The notes: generated by a model from the letters alone, not told the origin. A stretch of 64,000 bases of DNA from Aalborgiella sp963841045 (GCA_963841045.1 CAWJBD010000001.1:513582-577581); one strand, 5' to 3'; counted from the stretch's first letter, positions 8,963 to 16,873 are shown. Numbers and translations are program-made.

Positions 8963-9811
8963 TTAAACAGCCAAGCCCAAATTCTTGCAAATCGCCGTGG
9001 TGGCAACGCTTTGGTTCATGGTGTAAAAGTGAATGCCAGGCGCGCCGCCTTGGATGAGTTGTTCGCACAAGCTGCTCACCACGTCCAAACCAAAAGCTTT
9101 GATGGATGCGGTGTCGTCGCCAAACGCAGTCAAACGCAAACGAATCCAACGTGGAATTTCTGCTCCGCAAGCATCGCTGAAACGCATCAACTGTGTGCTG
9201 CTGGTGATGGGCATGATGCCGGCGACAATGGGAATGTTGATGCCGTTTTTGCGACATTGCTCCACAAAATAAAAATACGCATTGGCATTGTAAAAATACT
9301 GCGTGATGCTGGAATCAGCCCCTGCGCCCACTTTGGTGGCCAAGGCTTGCAAATCGGCTTCTGGGGATTTCGCTTGCGGGTGCATTTCGGGGTAGCTGGC
9401 CACTTCAATGTGAAAGCTGTCACCCGTTTCTGCACGAATGAATTCAATCAAATCGCTGGCGTATTGAAACTCGCCATGTGCACCGTAACCGCTGGGCAAA
9501 TCACCGCGCAAGGCCACCATGCGCTGGATTCCCATTTCTTTGAACAGCTTGAGTTGCGCACGCACTGAATCGCGCGTCGCGCCAATACAGGTAAAGTGCG
9601 GCGCAGCATTGAAACCGTCAGCCAAAATACTTTGCACGGTTTGCAAAGTGCCAGCTTGTGTGGTGCCACCGGCACCATAAGTCACCGAAAAAAAATCGGG
9701 TTTGAGCTGGTACAGCGCCTGCCGTACAGCCACCAGCTTTTCAACACCTTCGGGTGTTTTGGGTGGGAAAAATTCAAAACTGATTGGAAAATTTTTTGTC
9801 ATGTTGTTCAT
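8963..9811 (-). CDS. metF: Methylenetetrahydrofolate reductase
   Basis: FAD-dependent reductase of 282 residues that converts 5,10-methylenetetrahydrofolate to 5-methyltetrahydrofolate, the methyl donor for methionine synthesis. The N-terminus carries the family mark ISFEFFPPKTPEG, then SVTYGAGGTTQAGT, HFTCIGATRD, ALRGDLPSGYG, SYPEMHPQAKS and FYNANAYFYFVEQC, all in TIM-barrel order. ATGs at 9811 and 9802 are both possible starts; the second (MTKNFPISFEFF) is closer to the family norm. The gene follows tlyA by 9 bp and is the last gene of an ahcY-tlyA-metF operon under an SAH riboswitch, which fits a role in recycling homocysteine. Confidence 0.95.
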   Translation of the reverse strand: MNNMTKNFPISFEFFPPKTPEGVEKLVAVRQALYQLKPDFFSVTYGAGGTTQAGTLQTVQSILADGFNAAPHFTCIGATRDSVRAQLKLFKEMGIQRMVALRGDLPSGYGAHGEFQYASDLIEFIRAETGDSFHIEVASYPEMHPQAKSPEADLQALATKVGAGADSSITQYFYNANAYFYFVEQCRKNGINIPIVAGIMPITSSTQLMRFSDACGAEIPRWIRLRLTAFGDDTASIKAFGLDVVSSLCEQLIQGGAPGIHFYTMNQSVATTAICKNLGLAV

Positions 9812-9820
9812 CCTAGCTTC

Positions 9821-10639
9821 TTATTTTTTGCAAGCATGTATAAAAAATTCGCGGTTGCCATCGCCACCTTCTATCGGTGAATTCATCCATGCAAGAACAG
9901 TTAAACCTTGCGCCTGATACGCATCGCGCACACGCTGTTCGACCTGCGCATACAAGGCTTCATCTTTCACAATGCCGCCTTTGCCAACTTGTCCAAAATT
10001 CAATTCAAACTGCGGTTTGACCAACATCAGCATCTGCCCTTGCGGTTTCAACAAAGGTGTAATGGCTGACAACACCAAGGTTTGCGAAATAAATGACAAG
10101 TCACCCACGATGAGGTCAAAAGCCACCTGATCTTCGGCATCAAATTGGCCTTCATTCGGCGTATTGATTGCCTGAGTTGCTATTATATTAGTAGCAATTA
10201 AGCCAGGTTCACGTGCATTGGTATGCTCCAGACACAACACCCGCGAGTCAGTCCTGATTTTGTCGTGTAGCTGTCCAAAACCCACATCTACACCCACCAC
10301 GTGTGCTGCACCTTGTTGCAACAAACAGTCGGTAAAGCCGCCTGTGGATTGCCCCACGTCCAAACAGATTGCATCTTGTACGGACAAGCCCAATTGCTGC
10401 AAAGCACCTTCCAGCTTCAAGCCGCCGCGCGACACATAACGTGCCTCGGCATCATTCAAGAGCTCAATTTCGGCGTCATCAGGAATGATGTCGCCATTTT
10501 TAGCGACGCTTTGCCAAACAGCTTCAGCAGATGTGGGTGATGACAATCTCAACCAACGCACACCACTGCCGATGAGCCGCTGCGCTTGCGCGCGCGTGCT
10601 GGCCAAGCCGCGGTGTACGAGGAGTTGATCAGCGCGCAA
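9821..10639 (-). CDS. tlyA: TlyA-family rRNA 2'-O-methyltransferase
   Basis: About 272 residues. An N-terminal S4 RNA-binding domain (RADQLLVHRGLASTRAQAQRL) is followed by an FtsJ-like SAM methyltransferase domain with CLDVGQSTGGFTDCLLQQGA and VVGVDVGFGQLHDKI, then IVGDLSFISQTLVL and MLVKPQFELNFGQVGKGGIV. TlyA proteins methylate ribosomal RNA; some are called haemolysins. No ATG fits; the TTG at 10639, three bases past the ahcY stop, gives the expected S4 start and implies translational coupling. Between the methyltransferase motifs the protein carries an extra segment, ATNIIATQAINTPNEG, encoded by a copy of the dispersed palindromic element (10154-10200). Confidence 0.88.
   Translation of the reverse strand: MRADQLLVHRGLASTRAQAQRLIGSGVRWLRLSSPTSAEAVWQSVAKNGDIIPDDAEIELLNDAEARYVSRGGLKLEGALQQLGLSVQDAICLDVGQSTGGFTDCLLQQGAAHVVGVDVGFGQLHDKIRTDSRVLCLEHTNAREPGLIATNIIATQAINTPNEGQFDAEDQVAFDLIVGDLSFISQTLVLSAITPLLKPQGQMLMLVKPQFELNFGQVGKGGIVKDEALYAQVEQRVRDAYQAQGLTVLAWMNSPIEGGDGNREFFIHACKK
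10154..10200 (+). repeat. Dispersed palindromic element, copy 3 (in-frame in tlyA)
   Basis: Reads TTCGGCGTATTGATTGCCTG then AGTTGCTATTATATTAGTAGCAATTA. It is antisense to tlyA and is translated as ATNIIATQAINTP, the same reverse frame as copy 1. It lengthens a loop before the LIVGDLSFIS motif. Confidence 0.8.
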
Positions 10640-10641
10640 AA

Positions 10642-12156
10642 TTAATAGCGATACGTATTGGCTTTGTAAGGGCCGTTCACGCTCACGCCAATGTACGCAG
10701 CTTGTTCTTTGGTCAATTGTGACAACTCTGCGCCAACCTTTTTCAGATGCAAGCGTGCCACTTTTTCGTCCAAATGCTTGGGCAAGACATAAACCTGACC
10801 CACTTTGTATTCTTTGGGCTTGGTGAACAATTCGATTTGCGCGATCGTTTGGTTCGCAAAGCTGGAAGACATCACAAAGCTTGGGTGACCGGTACCGCAA
10901 CCCAAGTTCACCAAACGGCCTTTGGCCAACAAGATGATACGTTTAGCTGGTGCTTTGCCCACTTTCGGGAAAATCACATGGTCCACTTGCGGTTTGATTT
11001 CTTCCCACTTGCATTTGTCTAAAGATGCCACGTCGATTTCATTGTCAAAGTGACCAATGTTGCACACGATGGCGTTGTTTTTCATCGCGTTCATGTGCTT
11101 GTAGGTGATGACGTTTTTGTTGCCAGTGGCCGTCACAAAAATGTCCGCTTTGTCCATGGCGTATTCCATGGTCACCACTTTGTAGCCTTCCATGGCTGCT
11201 TGCAATGCGTTGATGGGGTCAACCTCTGTCACCCACACTTGTGCGCTCAAAGCGCGCAAGGCTTGGGCCGAACCTTTGCCCACGTCGCCGTAACCAGCGA
11301 CCAACGCAATTTTGCCAGCGACCATCACGTCGGTGGCGCGTTTGATGGCGTCGACCAATGATTCGCGGCAGCCGTACAGGTTGTCAAATTTAGATTTGGT
11401 GACCGAGTCGTTCACGTTGATGGCGCGCAATTTCAAAGTGCCTTTGGCAGACATTTCGTTCAAACGCAACACGCCAGTGGTGGTTTCTTCGGTCACACCA
11501 ATGATGTTTTTCAAGCGGCGGCTGTACCAAGTGGGGTCTACTTTGAGCTTGGCTTTGATGGCGTTGAAGAGGCAAATTTCTTCTTCGCTGGTTGGCTTGG
11601 CAACCACTTTGATGTCTTTTTCAGCGCGTGCGCCCAAGTGCATCAACAAAGTGGCATCGCCACCGTCGTCCAAAATCATGTTCGGGCCTTCCAGCGCCGT
11701 GCCTTTTTTGCCGGTGAATTCAAAAATACGGTGTGTGTAGTCCCAATACACGTCCAAGCTCATGCCCTTGTAGGCAAACACAGGCGTGCCAGCAGCTACC
11801 AAAGCTGCAGCAGCATGGTCTTGGGTTGAGAAAATATTGCAAGAAGCCCAGCGCACTTCAGCGCCCAAGGCTTGCAAAGTCTCGACCAACACAGCGGTTT
11901 GAATCGTCATGTGCAAAGAGCCGGTGATGCGCGCGCCTTTGAGGGGTTTGGATTTGGCAAACTCTTCGCGAATGGCCATCAAGCCGGGCATTTCGGTTTC
12001 AGCAATGTTCAATTCTTTGCGGCCAAAAGCGGCTTGGCTCAGGTCGGCAATGGCGTAGTCTTGCTTGGCGGCTTCTACCACGGCTTTTAGTACCTTGGCT
12101 GGAGAGTTTTTAGCAGACGTTGGTTTTGATGATTTATCTTTAGCAACAGGTTTCAT
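10642..12156 (-). CDS. ahcY: S-adenosylhomocysteinase
   Basis: SAH hydrolase of 504 residues, splitting S-adenosylhomocysteine into adenosine and homocysteine and so relieving product inhibition of methyltransferases. The NAD-binding Rossmann motif is GYGDVGKGSAQALRA; catalytic segments include HMTIQTAVLVETL, SCNIFSTQDHAAAA, ETTTGVLRL and NIGHFDNEID. The C-terminus ends KANTYRY, close to the family KPDHYRY. The first 35 residues are a Lys/Ala/Ser-rich extension before the usual start. It is the first gene of ahcY-tlyA-metF and is preceded by an SAH riboswitch, so SAH build-up should switch the operon on. Confidence 0.97.
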   Translation of the reverse strand: MKPVAKDKSSKPTSAKNSPAKVLKAVVEAAKQDYAIADLSQAAFGRKELNIAETEMPGLMAIREEFAKSKPLKGARITGSLHMTIQTAVLVETLQALGAEVRWASCNIFSTQDHAAAALVAAGTPVFAYKGMSLDVYWDYTHRIFEFTGKKGTALEGPNMILDDGGDATLLMHLGARAEKDIKVVAKPTSEEEICLFNAIKAKLKVDPTWYSRRLKNIIGVTEETTTGVLRLNEMSAKGTLKLRAINVNDSVTKSKFDNLYGCRESLVDAIKRATDVMVAGKIALVAGYGDVGKGSAQALRALSAQVWVTEVDPINALQAAMEGYKVVTMEYAMDKADIFVTATGNKNVITYKHMNAMKNNAIVCNIGHFDNEIDVASLDKCKWEEIKPQVDHVIFPKVGKAPAKRIILLAKGRLVNLGCGTGHPSFVMSSSFANQTIAQIELFTKPKEYKVGQVYVLPKHLDEKVARLHLKKVGAELSQLTKEQAAYIGVSVNGPYKANTYRY

Positions 12157-12246
12157 AGCTCACTTTCAATTATTTAGGGTTAAATAAGTTGGAATAAACC
12201 ACTTGCCTTGCGCGATGCGCTTGTCACACAGGGGAATCATTTGGAG

Positions 12247-12347
12247 TGACTCACCGCACAAGATAGAGTGGGTGAGCGCGGTTGGGGCAAAGATTGCTTT
12301 GCTGTCCGAGCCTCGTTCAACGCTGTTGAACTGCATCGCTCCTCGGA
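12247..12347 (-). promoter_or_regulatory. SAH riboswitch upstream of ahcY
   Basis: On the minus strand the leader reads CCGAGGAGCGATGC (12346-12333), a hairpin arm, then CGAGGCTCGG (12315-12306) and the downstream pseudoknot strand CCGCGCTCACCC (12281-12270). These three blocks, in this order, are the conserved core of the SAH riboswitch, a class that activates ahcY and methyl-cycle genes when S-adenosylhomocysteine is high. CTCACCC (from 12276) can also pair with GGTGAGT (12254-12248), which would form an alternative expression-platform hairpin competing with the pseudoknot. The start of the aptamer lies about 8 bases downstream of a TATAAT box. Confidence 0.9.
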
Positions 12348-12354
12348 TACGCTG

Positions 12355-12382
12355 ATTATAACGCCTTGCCCACAAAAAACAA
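12355..12382 (-). promoter_or_regulatory. Sigma-70-type promoter for ahcY operon
   Basis: A perfect TATAAT (minus strand, 12360-12355) lies 8 bases before the riboswitch core, with TTGTTT as a possible -35 box at 12382-12377 and a 16-base spacer. The -35 region overlaps the T-tract of the upstream gene's terminator, so one gene's end and the next operon's promoter share sequence. Confidence 0.65.
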
Positions 12383-12405
12383 AGCCGCAACAGGTGCGGC
12401 TTTGT
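12373..12405 (-). terminator. Rho-independent terminator of the coiled-coil secreted protein gene
   Basis: The minus strand reads AAAGCCGC, a seven-base loop, GCGGCTTT, then GTTTTTT: an 8-bp GC-rich stem followed by a T run. It lies 20-50 bases past the stop at 12424 and just before the ahcY promoter. Confidence 0.85.
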
Positions 12406-12423
12406 GGCATTCGAATGCTTAGC

Positions 12424-13080
12424 TTAGCGTGATTTATAAAACCGCGGATCTCGTCGAGGCGGTTCACCACGGGTGGCAAAATTAATTGCATGGTCCGCAT
12501 AATCCAGCAAAGTGTTTAGATGTTGGTACTCGTCTTGCGTTAAAAAGCCATCTGCGAGATAGGTGCGTTCTTGGTTACCAATTTGTTTTTGTTGCACCAT
12601 CAAATCGGTAAATTCATTTTTGCTGATGCTGTTGTTGTTCACGCCAGCCACAATTTTGTCCAACTGCTGCTCTTGTCTGTCGTTAATCGCCACATAGGCG
12701 CGACGGTTGCTCTCTAAGCGCTGTTTTTCTCGCTCTAACATGGCTTTTTCACGGGCGACGTACGCACGTTCGCGTTCTAACCAATAGTTTTCGCGATCTT
12801 GCATGCGGCGTTCCCACTCACCACGTTCGCGTTCCCATTGACCACGGTCGCGCTCCCAATCGCTATTGGGTCGCCCTGAATTTTGTATGGGTGCAACCAC
12901 CACAGGCGCAGGGCGCACCGGAGCTACATGAACCGGAGGTGGCGGTGGAACCACGATTTGCGGGCCAGAAATAATCAAACTCCAATCGGGACCGCTGGCT
13001 CTGATTTGTGCCTGGGCTGTTAAACCAACACCCGCTACAACGGCTGTGCTCAGCCACTTCAATACGGTCATTCGATGCAT
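12424..13080 (-). CDS. Secreted Pro-rich, coiled-coil protein of unknown function
   Basis: A 218-residue protein I do not recognise. It has a signal peptide (hydrophobic LSTAVVAGVGLTAQA, cleavage likely after AQA), then a Pro/Val-rich linker with VVPPPPPVHVAPVRPAPVVV. Next comes a highly charged Arg/Glu-rich helix from about residue 70 to 125 with a repeating WERxRxxWERERGEWERR pattern, likely a coiled coil. The C-terminal 90 residues form a helical domain around LDKIVAGVNNNSISKNEFTD and FLTQDEYQHLNTLLDYADHA. It is probably periplasmic. It is a single-gene unit with its own terminator, between ahcY and a periplasmic protease gene. Confidence 0.7.
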   Translation of the reverse strand: MHRMTVLKWLSTAVVAGVGLTAQAQIRASGPDWSLIISGPQIVVPPPPPVHVAPVRPAPVVVAPIQNSGRPNSDWERDRGQWERERGEWERRMQDRENYWLERERAYVAREKAMLEREKQRLESNRRAYVAINDRQEQQLDKIVAGVNNNSISKNEFTDLMVQQKQIGNQERTYLADGFLTQDEYQHLNTLLDYADHAINFATRGEPPRRDPRFYKSR

Positions 13081-13138
13081 GTTTGTGCTCCTTATGGTTA
13101 AAAAATGTGAAGACTATCCGATGGACATTAACGTTTAT

Positions 13139-14311
13139 TTAACGCGCCATGGCCTTGGTTCGTGGACGTGTGCCCGCAGTGACTTGCAATTCTATTTTTT
13201 TGTCTTTGCGAAGAACGCCAAATTTCTCACTGCTACCGGGTTTGATGGCAGCCACCAAGGTCAGCATTTCAGACACATTGCGAATGGGCTTGCCCGCGAT
13301 GCTCAGAATGATGTCGCCTGGCACTATCCCAGCTTTGGCAGCCGGTGCGTCTTGCAGCACACCTGTGATGATGACACCTTGTAAGGATTCTGCTGTACCG
13401 GCGTTTGGTTTAATGCCAAACGTCTCTGCCAGTTCGGGAGACAAATCTTGCGGCTCAACGCCAATCCATCCACGTGTCACTTGACCGTCTTTGACGATGC
13501 TTTCCATCACCTGTTTGGCCGTTGAGACAGGTATTGCAAAACCAATGCCCATGCTGCCGCCAGAGCGCGAATAAATGGCCGTGTTGATTCCTTGCAAGTT
13601 GCCATTGACATCCACCAGCGCACCGCCTGAATTGCCGGGGTTGATGGCTGCATCGGTTTGTATGAAATTTTCAAAGGTGTTGATGCCCAACTGGTTGCGA
13701 CCCAAGCCACTGACAATGCCGCTGGTCACTGTTTGCCCCACGCCAAATGGGTTACCAATGGCCAGCACTTGGTCGCCCACTTGCAATGAATCTGAATTGC
13801 CCAACACAATGGCTGGCAAACGATCGAGTGAGATTTTGAGGATAGCCAAGTCAGAGTCTGGATCAGTCCCTACCACCTTGGCAATGGTTTTGCGACTGTC
13901 ATTCAACACCACCTCTATTTCACCAGCGCCTTCCACCACATGGTTGTTTGTCAAGATATAACCGTCAGCGCTCACTATCACGCCACTGCCCATACCGGCT
14001 TGAGGTTGCGCACCACGCTCTGCACCTTCGCCAAAGAAAAATTTGAACCACGGATCGTCCATTTGGGGATGGCGTGAAGCGGTTTTGCTGATATTGATAC
14101 TCACCACCGCAGCAGAAGCTTTTTGAGCGGCTGCCCTGAAACTGCCCACAGGTACGGTCGTGTTGTTTTGTGCCGGCGCTTCGGTCACTGTAACGCCAGC
14201 CACCTGTGTCTTTGAACCACTCACCCAGTTAGGCTTGAGTGTCACAACAACAAAATATGCAGCCAGCAAAACCGTTACTGCTTGAGAAAAAATAAGCCAA
14301 AATCGTTTCAT
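13139..14311 (-). CDS. DegS/DegQ-like periplasmic serine protease with PDZ domain
   Basis: S1C-family trypsin-like protease of 390 residues. An uncleaved N-terminal anchor helix (FSQAVTVLLAAYFVVVTL) is followed by the protease domain with catalytic His in ILTNNHVVEGA, Asp in DPDSDLAILKI and Ser in INPGNSGGALVD. One C-terminal PDZ domain follows (GVIITGVLQDAPAAKAGI). The single PDZ and the membrane anchor match DegS/AlgW, which sense misfolded outer-membrane proteins and cut anti-sigma factors. A DegQ-type quality-control role is also possible. It is divergent from the NIF3-like gene across a 120-bp spacer. Confidence 0.9.
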   Translation of the reverse strand: MKRFWLIFSQAVTVLLAAYFVVVTLKPNWVSGSKTQVAGVTVTEAPAQNNTTVPVGSFRAAAQKASAAVVSINISKTASRHPQMDDPWFKFFFGEGAERGAQPQAGMGSGVIVSADGYILTNNHVVEGAGEIEVVLNDSRKTIAKVVGTDPDSDLAILKISLDRLPAIVLGNSDSLQVGDQVLAIGNPFGVGQTVTSGIVSGLGRNQLGINTFENFIQTDAAINPGNSGGALVDVNGNLQGINTAIYSRSGGSMGIGFAIPVSTAKQVMESIVKDGQVTRGWIGVEPQDLSPELAETFGIKPNAGTAESLQGVIITGVLQDAPAAKAGIVPGDIILSIAGKPIRNVSEMLTLVAAIKPGSSEKFGVLRKDKKIELQVTAGTRPRTKAMAR

Positions 14312-14431
14312 GGTGCTATTGTCTACTTAAATGACGTGAGTTTTGTAAAGTGAGTACCCAAGTGGGGGCACAATGGCAAAATTCAAAGACTGATTTTTTA
14401 CGCAAACCACTCCTATTTACACTTCACACTC

Positions 14432-15220
14432 ATGACTGACCGACAAGCATTACTGGACGCACTCAACAATTTGTTGCAACCCGAGCGATTCACGGACTAC
14501 GGACCAAACGGCTTGCAAGTTGAAGGCAAAGCCAGCATTCGCAAAATAGTTTCGGGCGTGACCGCCAGCCGTGCGCTGATCGAAGCGGCGATTGCCGAAA
14601 AAGCGGATGCCATCTTTGTCCACCACGGTTTGTTTTGGCGTGGTCAAACGGGGGTGGTAACGGGTTGGATGCGTGAACGTCTCAAGCTGCTGCTAGAGCA
14701 CAACATCAATTTGTATGCCTACCATTTACCACTGGATGCACACCCCACTTTGGGCAATAACGCGCAATTGGGGCAACAACTTGGGCTGATTGGCCCAGAC
14801 GCCAGCGCGAGCGGCAACATCACCCATTTTGGCGAACAACAATTGGGTTGGATGGCCAACATTGAACCTAATTCAAATGAAGCGCTGAAACAGCCGAAAA
14901 CACTACATCAACACTTAGAATTTATATTAAATCGACCTGTATCCAGCGTATTTACTGCCTATAATGCTATTAAAAACATAGCATGGTGCAGTGGTGGCGC
15001 ACAAAGCTATTTTGAAGCGGCCATCAACGCCGGGGCGGATGCTTTCATCACGGGTGAAATGTCTGAACCACAAGCACACTTGGCGCGCGAATGCGGCGTG
15101 GCCTACTTCGCCTGCGGTCACCACGCCACCGAACGCTACGGTGCGCCAGCGCTTGCCGCGCACGTGGCTGCAAACCTGGGCATGGAACACCAATTCATCG
15201 AAATCGATAACCCAGCATGA
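14432..15220 (+). CDS. NIF3-like dinuclear metal-centre protein (YbgI family)
   Basis: A 262-residue member of the NIF3/YbgI family, which forms hexameric rings binding two metal ions per subunit; some members act as GTP cyclohydrolase-like or hydrolase enzymes, but the role is unsettled. Metal-ligand motifs are visible: FVHHGLFW (two His), YHLPLDAHPTLGNN, and GHHATERYG near the C-terminus, with ITGEMSEPQAHLARE between. A copy of the dispersed palindromic element (14941-14984) forms SSVFTAYNAIKNIAWCSGGA, directly before the conserved AWCSGGAQ segment. The stop overlaps the pdxA start (ATGA), so the two are coupled. Confidence 0.88.
   Translation: MTDRQALLDALNNLLQPERFTDYGPNGLQVEGKASIRKIVSGVTASRALIEAAIAEKADAIFVHHGLFWRGQTGVVTGWMRERLKLLLEHNINLYAYHLPLDAHPTLGNNAQLGQQLGLIGPDASASGNITHFGEQQLGWMANIEPNSNEALKQPKTLHQHLEFILNRPVSSVFTAYNAIKNIAWCSGGAQSYFEAAINAGADAFITGEMSEPQAHLARECGVAYFACGHHATERYGAPALAAHVAANLGMEHQFIEIDNPA
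14941..14984 (+). repeat. Dispersed palindromic element, copy 4 (in-frame in NIF3-like gene)
   Basis: Reads CCAGCGTATTTACTGCCTAT then AATGCTATTAAAAACATAGCA. It is in the same sense as the gene and is translated as SSVFTAYNAIKNIA, the same frame as copies 2 and 8. Here it seems to replace rather than merely lengthen the host sequence. Confidence 0.75.
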
Positions 15221-16395
15221 ACGATCAGACCCCCACGCTTGTCGCTACGCGTACTGCGCTGCCCCCCGAGGAGGCTAATTTCCCTAGGGGCGGCCCGTCG
15301 GGAAATTTCAACGTCAAACCCATCGCCATCACCATGGGCGACCCCGCTGGGATTGGCCCTGAAATCATCGTCAAGGCGTTTACCCAAGCGCCTGAAATCA
15401 CAGCAGGTTGTTTTGTCGTGGGTGAAAAAGCCACGCTGCTACGCGCTGCCAAGATGTTGGGCTCAGATTTGGCAATTGAGTCCCTTTTTGAGCATCAAAT
15501 TGGCACTGAGCCGGCATATTTATTGCCTGGAGTGCTATCAATTTATGAGCAAAATCCGGGGGTTACAAGCACGCATGCTTTGGGTGAAATCAGTGCAGCA
15601 GCTGGCAAAGCGGCGGCTGACGCGGTGATTTGGGCGGCACGTGCGGCACTTAAAGGACAAATTGCCGCTCTGGTAACTGCTCCCTTGCACAAAGAAGCTT
15701 TGCACGCAGCAGGCGTGCCATACCCTGGGCATACCGAATTGCTGCAAGCCGAAGCGGCTGCTTTTTTGGGCAAATCTATCCACGATGTACCAGTGCGCAT
15801 GATGCTGGCCAATGAAGAGCTGCGCACGGTGCTGGTCAGCATCCACATGTCTTTACGCGACGCCATTGAGGCGGTGAGCTATGACAATGTGTTACAAACT
15901 ATTCGCATCACCCGTGATTTTTTGCACGCCACTGCGGCTGATATGCAACAGGCAAGTGGCCATGACAAGCAAGTCAAACGCATGAAAATTGGGGTGGCAG
16001 GCTTAAATCCTCATGCGGGTGAGGGCGGTTTATTTGGCCAAGAAGAAATAGAGACCATTTCGCCAGCTATCGCGGCAGCACAAAAAGAAGGCATTGATGT
16101 TGTTGGTCCCTTTGCGCCTGATACTATTTTTATGCGCGCGCGATCAAAGGTACTGAACCATCAAATTCAACAGGGCGAATTTGATGCGGTCATCGCCATG
16201 TACCACGACCAAGGCTTGATACCCGTGAAGTATTTGGGAGTGGAAAATGGTGTCAACGTGACTCTGGGTTTGCCGCTCATTCGCACCAGCCCTGACCACG
16301 GCACGGCGTTTGACATTGCAGGCAAAGGCATCGCAGACCCATCCAGTTTGATAGCCGCCATCAAAATGGCAAAAAGCTTGTTGCCACAGCCATAA
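15217..16395 (+). CDS. pdxA: 4-hydroxythreonine-4-phosphate dehydrogenase
   Basis: NAD-dependent enzyme of pyridoxal 5'-phosphate synthesis that oxidises 4-phosphohydroxy-L-threonine, 392 residues. Diagnostic segments are PIAITMGDPAGIGPEIIVKAF, VTAPLHKEALHAAG, GHTELL, GLNPHAGEGGLFGQEE, MYHDQGLIPVKYLG and SPDHGTAFDIAGKG, including the metal-binding His residues. The protein is about 50 residues longer than usual. Some 25 extra N-terminal residues come from a GC-rich repeat-like block (15241-15310), and TEPAYLLPGVLSIYEQNPG comes from a dispersed palindromic element. The start overlaps the NIF3-like stop, and a terminator follows directly. Confidence 0.93.
   Translation: MNDQTPTLVATRTALPPEEANFPRGGPSGNFNVKPIAITMGDPAGIGPEIIVKAFTQAPEITAGCFVVGEKATLLRAAKMLGSDLAIESLFEHQIGTEPAYLLPGVLSIYEQNPGVTSTHALGEISAAAGKAAADAVIWAARAALKGQIAALVTAPLHKEALHAAGVPYPGHTELLQAEAAAFLGKSIHDVPVRMMLANEELRTVLVSIHMSLRDAIEAVSYDNVLQTIRITRDFLHATAADMQQASGHDKQVKRMKIGVAGLNPHAGEGGLFGQEEIETISPAIAAAQKEGIDVVGPFAPDTIFMRARSKVLNHQIQQGEFDAVIAMYHDQGLIPVKYLGVENGVNVTLGLPLIRTSPDHGTAFDIAGKGIADPSSLIAAIKMAKSLLPQP
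15241..15310 (+). repeat. GC-rich repeat-like block in the 5' end of pdxA
   Basis: Contains GCTGCCCCCCGAGGAGGC and AGGGGCGGCCCGTCGGG with an inverted pair AATTTCCC / GGGAAATT. It encodes an N-terminal extension of PdxA (VATRTALPPEEANFPRGGP). From memory, very similar CCCCCCGAGG...GGGGCGGCCCG blocks are scattered in Comamonadaceae genomes; no second copy is in this window. Confidence 0.6.
15507..15554 (+). repeat. Dispersed palindromic element, copy 5 (in-frame in pdxA)
   Basis: Reads GAGCCGGCATATTTATTGCC then TGGAGTGCTATCAATTTATGAGC. It is diverged in the hairpin but keeps the GCCGGC.TATTTATTGCCT core. It is in the sense of pdxA and is translated as EPAYLLPGVLSIYE, a frame different from copies 2, 4 and 8. 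Confidence 0.65.
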
Positions 16396-16434
16396 AAAAA
16401 CCGCCTGCAGACCTGCGCCGCAAGGCGGTTTTCC
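16396..16434. terminator. Bidirectional terminator between pdxA and mscL
   Basis: AAAAACCGCC ... GGCGGTTTTCC forms a 7-8 bp GC-rich stem with A and T runs on both sides. It starts at the base after the pdxA stop and lies 17 bases from the convergent mscL stop, so it can serve both genes. Confidence 0.85.
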
Positions 16435-16450
16435 GAATGAAAGCTACAGC

Positions 16451-16873
16451 TTACTTTTTCAGGCTGTCACGGATTTCACGCAACAAGAGAACCTCATCAG
16501 GCGTTGGTGCAGGTGCGGCTGCCGCTTCTGCCTTTTTCATCTTGTTCATTTGCTTGACCATCAAAAAGATGATGAAAGCCAAAATTGCAAAATTCACGGC
16601 GATGGTGATGAAGTTGCCATAAGCAAACACGGGCACGCCAGCCTTTTTCAATTCGACCAAATTCATGGCTGTGCCCTCTGGCACTTTGCCAAGTACTTTG
16701 AACATACTTGAGAAATCGAGGTTGCCGAAAATGGCACCCACGATGGGCATGATCAAGTCATTGACAACTGAATCCACAATCTTGCCAAATGCAGCGCCAA
16801 TGATGACACCGACCGCCAAGTCCATTACATTGCCTTTCAGGGCAAACTCTTTAAATTCAGACATCATGCTCAT
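16451..16873 (-). CDS. mscL: Large-conductance mechanosensitive channel
   Basis: MscL, the pentameric inner-membrane channel that opens under membrane tension during hypo-osmotic shock. The 140-residue product starts MSMMSEFKEFALKGNVMDLA; the first helix is VGVIIGAAFGKIVDSVVNDL, followed by MPIVGAIFG, a periplasmic loop and the second helix NFITIAVNFAILAFIIFLMV. The cytoplasmic tail ends with the conserved LLREIRDSLKK after an Ala/Pro linker. The ATG at 16873 is chosen because GGAG lies 7 bases upstream and the N-terminus then matches the family. An ATG ten codons further upstream has no such site. It converges with pdxA. Confidence 0.95.
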   Translation of the reverse strand: MSMMSEFKEFALKGNVMDLAVGVIIGAAFGKIVDSVVNDLIMPIVGAIFGNLDFSSMFKVLGKVPEGTAMNLVELKKAGVPVFAYGNFITIAVNFAILAFIIFLMVKQMNKMKKAEAAAAPAPTPDEVLLLREIRDSLKK

